Shown: positions 17,458 through 25,436 of the stretch, in pieces | How the letters are laid out: every line of letters starts with the position of its first letter | Numbering within the stretch: position 1 is the first letter of the stretch | Source of the DNA: JBCCGI01 sp039029355 | GTDB lineage: Bacteria > Planctomycetota > UBA1135 > GCA-002686595 | Direction: 5' to 3' | DNA length: 64,000 nt | NCBI GenBank assembly: GCA_039029355.1 | Contig: JBCCGI010000012.1 | Coordinates: 1 to 64,000, forward strand | The notes under the pieces: generated by a model | The model's database searches: none | Told to the model about the DNA's origin: nothing | What the model saw: only the letters and a program-made list of their open reading frames with translations | Translations under genes and position numbers: made by a program

Positions 17458-17844
17458 CTAGTCGCCCTCGCCGCCGCTCCGCACCGAGCCCAAGTAGGTC
17501 CGTGCCTCGTCCTCGGTGATCTCGCCGTCGCGGTCGACGTCGGCGCGCCGCACCTCGGCGTTGTAGTGATCCGTCTCGTGGTAGAGCTCGCTCCGACGCG
17601 CCACGAGGAAGGGCACGACGAAGGTGTTGGCCTCGACGTAGACCTCACGGTCGGACTCCCGCAGCCCGGCGTGGAAGTCGTCGGCGGCCCGCGCGCTCGG
17701 GAACTTCACGGGAGTCCTTTGGGCTTCCTCGAACTCGGATCGCTCCGTAAGGCCGACGGCGAGGCAGCCGGTGCAGAGGAGCGGGAGGAGCGCGGTTCCA
17801 AGCACGGCCAGTCGGCGGGCATGCACAGGTCGCTTGTCGTTCAC
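17458..17844 (-). CDS. EF-hand lipoprotein
   Basis: 128 aa. Lipobox LLCTGC gives an acylated Cys at about residue 28. Near the C-terminus is one canonical EF-hand loop, DVDRDGEITEDEA, with D-x-D-x-D spacing and the last Glu, so it should bind Ca2+. The middle part (RAADDFHAGLRESDREVYVE) is not recognised. It lies between the kinase-RDD gene and the S9 peptidase gene on the same strand. Role unknown; planctomycetes have many small exported EF-hand proteins. Confidence 0.75.
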   Translation of the reverse strand: MNDKRPVHARRLAVLGTALLPLLCTGCLAVGLTERSEFEEAQRTPVKFPSARAADDFHAGLRESDREVYVEANTFVVPFLVARRSELYHETDHYNAEVRRADVDRDGEITEDEARTYLGSVRSGGEGD

Positions 17845-18000
17845 GGTTCGTTCCTTTTGTTGCTGGTCTTCGCGGGCGACTCGTCGAGGCGCCCGCCTGG
17901 ATTCCGTTCGGATCGCAGCCGCGGCTGCATCGCTTCCTGAAGGAACGGCGGGCGGCGGTTACCGAGAACCGGGCTCGAATCTCGGCTTTCCGGGCGGGCG

Positions 18001-20604
18001 CTAACGCGGAACCAGCCAGCACCCCGACCAGCGGTCGTGCGGTCCCCGCGCAGGGCGCAGGACCGCGAGCGCTAGGCCGAAGAGCCACGGCAGCAGGGCC
18101 AGGAGCGAGAGGCTGTGCAGGCCTCCGAGGTCGGCCTCGCCGACCCAGCCGCAGTAGGCGAAGACCGCGGCGGGAAGCGACCACGCGATCAGCCAACGGA
18201 CGAGCAGACGCGCGCGCCCCGCCGGCGCGCCCGCCGCGTCGACCACGGCGAACCCGAAGACGAACTGTCCCGGCGTCGCGCGGAGCGCGAGCAGCACGAC
18301 CAGCTGCGGCAGCGCCAGGCAAGCGCCCAGCACGAAGAGGGTCAGGATCGGGATCAGCAGGACTTCGGGGAGACCGCTCTCGGCGCTCATCGAGCCGCCG
18401 CCGGCCCGGTCGCCGATCACGAGCAGGCTCACGAACGTCATGAGGAACAGCGGGACCGCGAGCAGCGACGCCGCCCGCAGCTGACGGTCCAGGCGCGCGG
18501 GCTTGGAGAGCAGCGAGCGCAGGCTCCCCACGAGGAAGCTGAGCTTCTCGAAGGAGCCGGCCGCGAGGCTGTCCAGCACGACGCGGGCGTGCAGCGGAAC
18601 GGTGGCGGGATGCGCGCGGGCGGCCACGCCGTGCAGGAAGCGCTGCCGGCCGGCGAGGTCGGCGACGGCGACGAGCTCCCCTCGCCCATCGCCCCCGGGC
18701 CACGCCTCGTCGAGCAGGACGGCGCGCCCCTCCGCCGTGATCCAGACGTGGTCGAGCCCAAGCTCGGGAGGCAGCGTGCGGTCCTTGGCGGCGGACGCGA
18801 CCTCCGCGGCGAGGTCGTGCAGCCAGTGGCGCAGCGACTCCCAGGACAAGCCCCCGTCGCCCCGGAGCAGGTCGCGCAGCGGCACCCCGGGAGGGGCCTC
18901 GAACACGTCCCAGGTCGCCGCGGGCGTCTCCACGCTCTGCAGCCAGCGGTTGCGGCCCGGCCGCGCGACGTCGCGTCGAGCCGGGGTGAGCTCCGAGGTC
19001 CGTCGGCGGAGCCAAACCCGGCGGCGGAGCGCGTCGTCGCGCGCGGAGATCCAGCGCGCCGGGACGACCTCGGCCGCGACCGAATAGGGCCCGATGGGCT
19101 CGGCGCCGGATGCGGACGCGGCGGGCGGCGCCACGACGTCGATCGCCGGACGCGCCGCCCTCTTGGGCCGCAGGACCACGCGCGTCCCCGTCGCGAGGTC
19201 CCAGACGGTGGCAAACCCGTTGCGGCGCCGCATCGTCGCGTAGGCGAGGAACGCGACCAGGTTGCTCGCGCCGACGACGACCGCTCCACCGGCGGCGTAC
19301 TGCTCGGCCGTGATCGTCAGGAAGCAGAGCAGCTTGCCCAGGTTGCCGAAGAGCGTGTTGATCGAGCTGCGGACGAGCGCGCGCCCGAGGCCCGGCGCGC
19401 GCCCGTCGGCCCGCGCCATGCGCAGCCCCATCAGCGCCTTGCCAAGCGACGCTCCGAAGAGGCCCTCGAACAGCGCGTGATAGAGCACGAAGAACGCCGC
19501 CAGCCCGGCCCAGGCCGCGATCACGGCCGGAGAGCGCTCGGTGAACAGCAACCCATCGTCCAGGTCGAAGCCGAAGAAGGCGTACGCCGCGACGGCCGGT
19601 ATGATCCCGCAAACCGCGACGTCCATAAAGCCGGCGAACAGGCGGCGGCCCAGGGGCGCGGGCTCCGGCCGGGTCGAGCCGAAGGGCAGGAGCGCGGCGC
19701 GCAGCGCGGCGTAGTCGGGGTAGCGCTGCTCGGGGCGCTTCGCGAGGCAGCGCGCCACGACCTGCGCCAGCCCGGCCGGGACGTCGTCGCGCAGCTCGGT
19801 CAGCGCCTGCGGTCGCTCCTCGAGCGCCGCGGCCACGACCTCGACCGGGTTCCGCCCCGCGATCGGCGGCTTGCCGGTCAGCAGGGTGAACACCGTGGCG
19901 CCCACCGAGTAGATGTCGGCCCGCACGTCCAGCTCGCGGCCGCGCAGCTGCTCCGGCGACGCGAACGCAGGCGTGCCCAGGATGACGCCGGTCCCGGTGA
20001 GGTAGGAGTCGTCCTGCGCCAGCGTCGAGACCGACAGCCCGAAGTCGCCGATCTTCACCGAGCCGTCCGAGCTGACGAAGCAGTTCGACGGCTTGATGTC
20101 GCGGTGCAGCACGCCGGCGGCGTGGGCGGCCTTGAGTCCGGAGACGACGTCGAGCACGGCGTCCACCGCCTCGGCGACCGGCAGCGGGCCGCGCTTCTTG
20201 AGCCGGTCGCCCAGCGTGCCCCCGCCCGCGATCTCCATCGTGATGACCGGGCGCCCCTCGATCTCCTCGGTGCCGAAGACGTACAGGCTGTTCGGGTGGC
20301 TGACGCCGGCGGCGAGGCGTCCCTCGCGCAGGAAGCGCTGGCGCATCTCGGGCGAGTCGAGCTCGTGCCCGAGCACCTTCAACGCGACGCGGCGGGCCGT
20401 CGCGGTCTGCTCGGCCTCGTAGACCGTGCCCATCCCGCCGCCGCCGAGGACGCCCAACAGGCGGTAGCCGCCGAGCTCGCGCGGGAACTCGTCCGGAGCC
20501 TCGAGCGCCCCGGCGAGCAGGCACGCGGGGCAGAGCTCCTCCGCCGCGCGTGCCGGGATGGCGGCCCCACAGCGGGGGCAGGCGGAGGGTTTCGACGGGC
20601 TCAT
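18001..20604 (-). CDS. Membrane Ser/Thr kinase fused to RDD, pseudokinase-like segment and second RDD-like segment
   Basis: 867 aa; ATG at 20604 chosen because a zinc knuckle pair (C9PRC12, C25PAC28) and kinase follow; the frame is open far upstream into the sigma gene but is not coding there. The kinase domain (about 45-310) has GGGGMGTV, K76, H167-R-D-I-K-P-S-N, D187-F-G and SPEQ, so looks active. Residues 318-475 form an RDD membrane domain (GRRLFAGFMDVAV, SLGKALMGLRM). Residues 504-640 read like a decayed second kinase (GPYSVAAEV start, LDHVWITAEGRAVLLDEAW in place of the HRD-to-DFG strand). A second RDD-like part (about 707-850, TPGQFVFGFAVVD) ends the protein. It sits 56 bases after an ECF sigma gene. 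Confidence 0.88.
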   Translation of the reverse strand: MSPSKPSACPRCGAAIPARAAEELCPACLLAGALEAPDEFPRELGGYRLLGVLGGGGMGTVYEAEQTATARRVALKVLGHELDSPEMRQRFLREGRLAAGVSHPNSLYVFGTEEIEGRPVITMEIAGGGTLGDRLKKRGPLPVAEAVDAVLDVVSGLKAAHAAGVLHRDIKPSNCFVSSDGSVKIGDFGLSVSTLAQDDSYLTGTGVILGTPAFASPEQLRGRELDVRADIYSVGATVFTLLTGKPPIAGRNPVEVVAAALEERPQALTELRDDVPAGLAQVVARCLAKRPEQRYPDYAALRAALLPFGSTRPEPAPLGRRLFAGFMDVAVCGIIPAVAAYAFFGFDLDDGLLFTERSPAVIAAWAGLAAFFVLYHALFEGLFGASLGKALMGLRMARADGRAPGLGRALVRSSINTLFGNLGKLLCFLTITAEQYAAGGAVVVGASNLVAFLAYATMRRRNGFATVWDLATGTRVVLRPKRAARPAIDVVAPPAASASGAEPIGPYSVAAEVVPARWISARDDALRRRVWLRRRTSELTPARRDVARPGRNRWLQSVETPAATWDVFEAPPGVPLRDLLRGDGGLSWESLRHWLHDLAAEVASAAKDRTLPPELGLDHVWITAEGRAVLLDEAWPGGDGRGELVAVADLAGRQRFLHGVAARAHPATVPLHARVVLDSLAAGSFEKLSFLVGSLRSLLSKPARLDRQLRAASLLAVPLFLMTFVSLLVIGDRAGGGSMSAESGLPEVLLIPILTLFVLGACLALPQLVVLLALRATPGQFVFGFAVVDAAGAPAGRARLLVRWLIAWSLPAAVFAYCGWVGEADLGGLHSLSLLALLPWLFGLALAVLRPARGPHDRWSGCWLVPR

Positions 20605-20660
20605 GGGGTTGGGGGCCGCCGTGGGCTCCCGTGACTTGCTGACAGAACCTGGGGCGCGGG

Positions 20661-21413
20661 TTACAGACGGGTCCCGGTTTCTCCGCGGAGAGCGTCCACG
20701 AGGTGCCGCATCTCGTCCTCGACGTCCGACGGATCGGCGACCGTCTGCGCGATCTCCGCCCGCAGGAGCTCGCGGTAGCGCTGCCTCAGCCGATGCACCG
20801 CCACCTTCAACGCCCCCGCCGTCAGCCCGAGCCTGGCCGCGGTCTCGCTCCGGTCCGGCTCGGCGCCGGTGAGGCAGCCCTTGAGGGCCTCGAATCGCTC
20901 CTCCTGGCCGGCGCGCTCCGACTCCTCGCGCAGCCGCTCCAGGGCGCGGGCGGTCGACCGCAGCGCCCACTCGCGGTCGAAGCCGGCGTCGGGGTCGGCC
21001 GGCCGGGCGGGCTCCAGCGCGTCGAGCGCGTCGGGCTCCAGGGCCCCCAGCTCGACGAACCTCACCTCGCCGCCGCGCTTCTGTGCGCGGGCGCGGTGCC
21101 ACTCGTTGGCGAGGAAGTGCTTCATCGCGCCCAGGAGGTAGGTGCGAAACCGGCCCCGCCCGGGGTCGGCCGAGGCGAAGCCGTCCTTCTCGATCACCCG
21201 GGCGAAGAAGGACTGCGTCAGGTCCTGGGCCTCCTGCGACCCGTGCCCGCGGTAGCGCACGAAGGCGTAGAGCGGATACCAGTAGGCGCGGCAGAGGTCC
21301 TCGAGCGCCGCGCGGGCGCGGGTCCGGCTCGCCTCGTCGGGGCGGGCGGCCGCGACGAGGCTCCAACGCGTGGTGGTGAACCCGTGCGGGCCGGGCGCGG
21401 GCGGATCGGTCAT
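20661..21413 (-). CDS. RNA polymerase ECF sigma factor
   Basis: 250 aa, ATG at 21413. The N-terminus FTTTRWSLVAAA is the hallmark of a sigma subgroup abundant in planctomycetes and verrucomicrobia. Region 2 (about 35-110) includes AYWYPLYAFVRYRGH, EAQDLTQSFFARVIEK and FRTYLLGAMKHFLANEWHR. Region 4 (about 175-225) has ETAARLGLTAGALKVAVHRL. The tail of about 25 residues is extra. The following gene, a membrane kinase, starts 56 bases downstream, so the pair is likely a signalling unit. Confidence 0.92.
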   Translation of the reverse strand: MTDPPAPGPHGFTTTRWSLVAAARPDEASRTRARAALEDLCRAYWYPLYAFVRYRGHGSQEAQDLTQSFFARVIEKDGFASADPGRGRFRTYLLGAMKHFLANEWHRARAQKRGGEVRFVELGALEPDALDALEPARPADPDAGFDREWALRSTARALERLREESERAGQEERFEALKGCLTGAEPDRSETAARLGLTAGALKVAVHRLRQRYRELLRAEIAQTVADPSDVEDEMRHLVDALRGETGTRL

Positions 21414-21457
21414 GGGCCGATCGTAGCGTCAAGGCCGCGCCGCGCGGCAGGCCGGCG

Positions 21458-22669
21458 TCAGCGCGCGCTCGTTCCAGCCGGATCCGGGCGCCCGACGAAC
21501 ACCTCGACCCCCTCGAACAGCCCGTGATCGAGCCACAGCCGCGTGCGCCCCTCCTCCTCGTCCGCGCGCAGCCATTCGGAGAGCCACGGATCCGTCGGCG
21601 GGTCCCCGCCGGACAGCGCGTACGCCAGCAGCCGGAAGCGCGCGAGCGAGAACGCGCGGGCCCGGGCCGACGAGGCCAGCGCCGGCCAGGTGAGCCGCGC
21701 GAAGGGGTTGGGCGCCGCCTCGGCCTGGGTCGGGAGCCGCTCGATGCGCGCCAGGAGAGCACACGGTCCGCCCCCGAAGGCGCGGTCGAGGTCGGCGTGC
21801 AGGTCGAGCGTCGCGTGCACGTGAGCGGCCGCCAGCTCGCGCGTGCGGGCGCCGCCGCCGGCCCGCTCCAACCAGTCGTCGGGCACACCGCAGGCGCCGG
21901 CAAAGGCGCGGTCGAGCCCGTGGGCGAAGAGCACGAGCTCGGTCTCGCGCGCCGAGGAGCGCCACGAGAGACCGTCGCTCAGGGTCGCGACGCCCTCCGC
22001 CAACCGCGCCTGCGCGCCGGCCTCTAGGGCGAGCAGCGATCCGTCCGCCACGCCGTCGACGAGCACGTCCGGGGAGAGCACAGCGACGCCGATCATCTCC
22101 TCGATCAGCAGCGGCCCGCGCGCGAGGTCGCCCCCGAGCTGCAGCACGTCGAGCAGCGCGCGGACCGCCTCGTCCTGCCGCCCCTCCTCGAAGAGCTGCG
22201 TCGCGCGCAGCTCGCCCAGCTGCGTCAGCGCGCGGGTGTGCAGCAGCCCGAGGCTCTCGTGCGCGAAGCCGCGCGCCGGATCGACGCGGCGCGCAGCGTG
22301 CGTGGCGTGCGCGCCGCGCGCCAGGAGGTCGAGCGCCTCGCCGCCGCGCGCCAGCAGCGCGACGCGCGCCTGCGCGTCGCCGTCCCGGAGCGCCGCCGCA
22401 ACCTCGGACGCGTCCCAGCGCTCGACCAGCGCGAGCGCGCGCCGGTAGTGCGGCCAGGCGTCCTCGTCGTTGCCAGCGCCCCACAGCACCGGGCGCTCGC
22501 TGGGTTCGGCCTCCCGCTGCGCGTGCAGGTCGTCGGCAACCGCGAGCGCCGCGCCCCAACGCTGGTCGGCCGCGCGGTTCCGCCGGACGATGCCGACCGT
22601 CCCCAGCGCGAGGACGCCGGCTCCCGCCAGCGCGACGATTCCACCGATTCGCTGCGTGCGTCGCTGCAT
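21458..22669 (-). CDS. Hypothetical membrane-anchored helical protein
   Basis: 403 aa with ATG at 22669. One N-terminal membrane helix (about 10-28) is followed by a long, mostly alpha-helical domain rich in Ala, Leu and Arg. Segments such as AWPHYRRALALVERWD, HESLGLLHTRALTQLGELRA and FEEGRQDEAVRALLDVLQ suggest tetratricopeptide-like packing. No enzyme motif. It lies 44 bases before the ECF sigma gene on the same strand. Not recognised further. Confidence 0.7.
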   Translation of the reverse strand: MQRRTQRIGGIVALAGAGVLALGTVGIVRRNRAADQRWGAALAVADDLHAQREAEPSERPVLWGAGNDEDAWPHYRRALALVERWDASEVAAALRDGDAQARVALLARGGEALDLLARGAHATHAARRVDPARGFAHESLGLLHTRALTQLGELRATQLFEEGRQDEAVRALLDVLQLGGDLARGPLLIEEMIGVAVLSPDVLVDGVADGSLLALEAGAQARLAEGVATLSDGLSWRSSARETELVLFAHGLDRAFAGACGVPDDWLERAGGGARTRELAAAHVHATLDLHADLDRAFGGGPCALLARIERLPTQAEAAPNPFARLTWPALASSARARAFSLARFRLLAYALSGGDPPTDPWLSEWLRADEEEGRTRLWLDHGLFEGVEVFVGRPDPAGTSAR

Positions 22670-22734
22670 GCCCTGCAGAATCGACGCGCACCACGCACGA
22701 TCTGGAGCGCCGCGCCCGGAAGATCGTTCCGGGC

Positions 22735-23373
22735 TCAGCCGCCGCGCGGCTCGCGCACGAAGAGGTAGGGCCCGAGCTCCGCGCCCCAGGCCTGCTCGCC
22801 CTCCGCGTCCCAGCCGCGGTCCCAGCTGGTGAGCAGCTCGGGCTCCACGCGGACCTCCGACGTGGCGTAGCTCGCGCCGCCGAGCGAGCTCTGGCAGCCC
22901 TCGCCGCGCGTCGCGCCGACGTACACGCCGCCGGCCTCGACCAGGTGGATCGAGCAGCCCTCGCGCAGCACGAGCAGATCCGGCGTGAGCGCGTCGAAGC
23001 GCTCCGGCGTGCGCCACGCGCCGGCGTACTCAAGCGGATCGTCGGGCAGCGCATAGACGTCGCTGCGCACGCCCTCGTCGGTGTCGATCAGGTGGTAGAC
23101 GCGCTGGCGGTAGGGACGCTCCAACGCGCTGGCCGCCGCCTGTTCGACGTAGAGCCACGGACCGTCGTCGCGCTCGGGCCAGATCGGCTCCATGTAGAGG
23201 CGGATGTCGAAGTAGTCGTCGGGCGCAGCCGCGGCCTGGGCGGCGCTCGTGAAGGAACCGGTCATCCAGGCGCCGAGCCGTACGGAGTCGGCCTCGGTCC
23301 GGAGCGCGAGCAGGCTGCACCCGGGAAGCGTCCAGGCGCAGGCGATAGCGAGCAGCGGGAGTCTCATGGCCAT
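22735..23373 (-). CDS. CpcT/CpeT-like lipoprotein
   Basis: 212 aa. Lipobox-like LPGC at about residue 19 suggests a lipoprotein. The rest matches the chromophore lyase CpcT/CpeT family closely: GSFTSAAQAAAAPDDYFDI, MEPIWPERDDGPWLYVEQA, PYRQRVYHL, EYAGAWRTPERF, REGCSIHL, SYATSEVRVEPELL, SWDRGWDAEG and WGAELGPYLF. In cyanobacteria these enzymes attach bilins to phycobiliproteins. No phycobilisome gene is here and the host looks non-photosynthetic, so the job is probably different, perhaps binding a tetrapyrrole or lipid outside the cytoplasm. Two start ATGs two codons apart are possible. Confidence 0.88.
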   Translation of the reverse strand: MAMRLPLLAIACAWTLPGCSLLALRTEADSVRLGAWMTGSFTSAAQAAAAPDDYFDIRLYMEPIWPERDDGPWLYVEQAAASALERPYRQRVYHLIDTDEGVRSDVYALPDDPLEYAGAWRTPERFDALTPDLLVLREGCSIHLVEAGGVYVGATRGEGCQSSLGGASYATSEVRVEPELLTSWDRGWDAEGEQAWGAELGPYLFVREPRGG

Positions 23374-23418
23374 GAGGCTAGCGGCAGGAGGCCGCCGCGG
23401 GAGCGACGAACTTCCGAC

Positions 23419-23904
23419 TCACGCCGGCGCCAGCGCGCCCTCGTGCTCCCCGAAGGCCCACCCGTCGACCCGCGGCGGCGTCCGTCCGAGCGCGCGGAGC
23501 ATCCCCGCGAGCTGCCGGCGGTGGTCGGTCGCGTGGTTCACCGCCTGCACGAGCACCAGCCACGGGTCGACCAGGTAGCCGTCGCGGGTGGGGAGCGGGT
23601 CGGCGTAGGGCTCGCGCTGGCCGCACGCCAGGGCGAGGAGCGCCGCGCCGCTCTCGCGCGCCACCCGCGCGAGGTCGTCGAAGGCGAGGTCGGGGTCGAG
23701 CCGCTCGTCCGGAGGCAGCGTCAGGAGCGAGACGTAGCGGTCCTGGGATTCGACCAGGTGGGTCAACGTGTGGCGCAGGGTCCAGGGGCTGGCCGGGTCA
23801 GGGCTCGCGTCGAGCGCCGCCTCGTCCAGCGCGGCGCAGGCGCGGATCAGCTCCGCGTTGGCCCAGTTGCAGTGCTCGAACAGCTTCGAGAGCGCGTCCC
23901 GCAT
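23419..23904 (-). CDS. DinB-family protein (putative metal-dependent)
   Basis: 161 aa; the ATG at 23904 follows a GGAGCGG ribosome-binding site. The DinB/YfiT-like four-helix bundle is visible: LFEHCNWANAELI, WTLRHTLTHLVESQDRYVSLL, and VQAVNHATDHRRQLAGML, giving the usual three His candidates for a metal site (one in LTHLVE, two in NHATDHR). Such proteins include thiol transferases (bacillithiol, mycothiol, glutathione). Which thiol is used is unknown. Cytoplasmic; 45 bases before the CpeT-like gene. Confidence 0.88.
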   Translation of the reverse strand: MRDALSKLFEHCNWANAELIRACAALDEAALDASPDPASPWTLRHTLTHLVESQDRYVSLLTLPPDERLDPDLAFDDLARVARESGAALLALACGQREPYADPLPTRDGYLVDPWLVLVQAVNHATDHRRQLAGMLRALGRTPPRVDGWAFGEHEGALAPA

Positions 23905-24007
23905 CTTTTTCCGCTCCTTCCGGGAGCACCCTAGCACGCCCGCGGCTCGCGCGTCTTTCCCCGGCCACAACTTCACCCGGCGCCCGCGGGGGGCCGACCA
24001 ACTCCGG

Positions 24008-24430
24008 ATGAAGTCCCTTGCCCTCGCACTCCTGCTCTCGCTCCCCGTCCTCCCCGCCTGTAGCACCGGCCAGGCCGAATCCAGCGACGAAGACTGGCGC
24101 ATCTCGCCGGCCGACCTCCAGCCCTCCCAGGAGGCCCGCGCCTTCCTGCGCAGCGAGGACGGCTCGGTGTGGTCCGAGGACTTCGCGCAAGAGGAGCTCT
24201 CCGAGCTGATCGACCAGCTGTACAACGCCGGCGCAAAGAGCGTGGTCTTCGCCGGTATCGAGGAGATCGATTACGTGCGCGTCTCCGCCTGGCTCGTGGC
24301 CGAGCTGCCCGCCACCGACCCCGCGCGCTCCGAGGTCTTCGGCGCCTACGACGCCTGGTTCACCGAGGCGGGCCACGTGTCGGAGACGGCCGACGAAGGC
24401 CAGCTCTACCTCGACCTGCCGCTCGACTGA
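24008..24430 (+). CDS. Small lipoprotein of unknown function
   Basis: 140 aa, ATG at 24008. Signal peptide with lipobox LPAC; the acylated Cys is at residue 18. The mature part is acidic and contains DLQPSQEARAFLRSEDG and AGAKSVVFAGIEEIDYVRVS, a small alpha/beta domain I do not recognise. It is divergent from the DinB gene (103 bp between starts) and 40 bases before the cobalamin-binding-type gene, so the last two may be cotranscribed. Confidence 0.75.
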   Translation: MKSLALALLLSLPVLPACSTGQAESSDEDWRISPADLQPSQEARAFLRSEDGSVWSEDFAQEELSELIDQLYNAGAKSVVFAGIEEIDYVRVSAWLVAELPATDPARSEVFGAYDAWFTEAGHVSETADEGQLYLDLPLD

Positions 24431-24470
24431 GCGCCGGCCGGCCGGGCGCGGCTGGTAGACTCACCCACCC

Positions 24471-25436
24471 ATGAGCTCCGCAGGCGCGCCCCGTATCGTC
24501 TCCCTCCTCCCCTCCGCGACCGAGATCGTGTGCGCCGTCGGCGCGCGCGATCAGCTCGTCGGCGTGTCGCACGAATGCGACTACCCGGCGGGCGTCGAGG
24601 CCCTGCCGCGGCTGACGCGCGTGCGGCGCGAGCTGCCGCGCCCGAGCGGCGCAATCGACCGCGCGGTGCGCGAGATCCTGGCCGACGCGCTGACGGTGTA
24701 CGAGGTCGACGTCCCCGGCCTGCGCGCCGCCGCGCCGGACGTGATCGTCACCCAGGACCTGTGCGACGTGTGCGCCGTCTCGCTCGACGACGTCCGCGCC
24801 GCGCTGCGCGAGCTGGCGGCGGCCGACGTCGAGGTGGTGAGCCTCCAGCCCGGCCGGCTCGGCGACGTGTGGGGCGACGTGCGCCGCGTCGGCGCCGCGC
24901 TCGGGCGCGGGGACGAGGGCGAGGAGGCGGCACGCGGCCTCGAAGCACGCTGCACCGCGCTCGCCGAGCGCTCGGCGGCCGCGACCGCGCGCCCCGCCGT
25001 GCTCACGATCGAGTGGCTCGACCCGATCATGGTCGGCGGCACCTGGATGCCCGAGCTGGTCGAGATCGCGGGCGGCCACACGCTGGTGACCAAGCCGGGC
25101 GAGCACGCGCCGACGCTGGAGCTCGACGCCCTATCCGAGCTCGCACCCGAAGTCGTGCTGGTCAAGCCGTGCGGCTTCGACCTCGCGCGCAGCGGCGAGG
25201 AGCTGGCGCTGCTGAAGGAGAAGCTGCCGTGGGAGTCGTGGCCGGCCGTGCGCGAGGACCGCGTGTTCCTCGCCGACGGCAACGCGTTCTTCAACCGCCC
25301 CGGTCCGCGGCTGGTGGAGTCGGCCGAGATCCTCGCGGCGTGCGTGCAGCCGGAGCTCTTCGGCGACCTGCGCGAGCGGCACGCGGCGCACTTCCGCCGG
25401 GTGGCGAAGGACCTGTCGCTGCACGCGGTGGGCTAG
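24471..25436 (+). CDS. Cobalamin-binding-type (BtuF-like) periplasmic-binding-fold protein
   Basis: 321 aa. Starts RIVSLLPSATEIVCAVGARDQLVGVSHECD, the family signature of BtuF/FepB-type binding proteins, but no signal peptide is visible, as in the subgroup called 'cobalamin-binding protein' in many bacteria. Other family features: VRRELPRP, DVIVTQDLCDVCAV, IEWLDPIMVGGTWMPELVEIAGG and DGNAFFNRPGPRLVESAEILA. It probably binds a corrinoid or metal chelate; ligand unproven. No ABC permease or ATPase is adjacent. Its TAG stop is interleaved with the stop of the opposite-strand peptidase gene. Confidence 0.87.
   Translation: MSSAGAPRIVSLLPSATEIVCAVGARDQLVGVSHECDYPAGVEALPRLTRVRRELPRPSGAIDRAVREILADALTVYEVDVPGLRAAAPDVIVTQDLCDVCAVSLDDVRAALRELAAADVEVVSLQPGRLGDVWGDVRRVGAALGRGDEGEEAARGLEARCTALAERSAAATARPAVLTIEWLDPIMVGGTWMPELVEIAGGHTLVTKPGEHAPTLELDALSELAPEVVLVKPCGFDLARSGEELALLKEKLPWESWPAVREDRVFLADGNAFFNRPGPRLVESAEILAACVQPELFGDLRERHAAHFRRVAKDLSLHAVG

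Noticed and set aside
18001..21903. Extension of the kinase-RDD protein upstream to 1,300 residues
   Set aside because: The added part is antiframe to the sigma factor gene; zinc knuckles and kinase begin at the ATG at 20604.
22735..23373. Phycobilisome gene cluster
   Set aside because: Only the CpeT-like gene is present; no phycobiliprotein or linker genes flank it.
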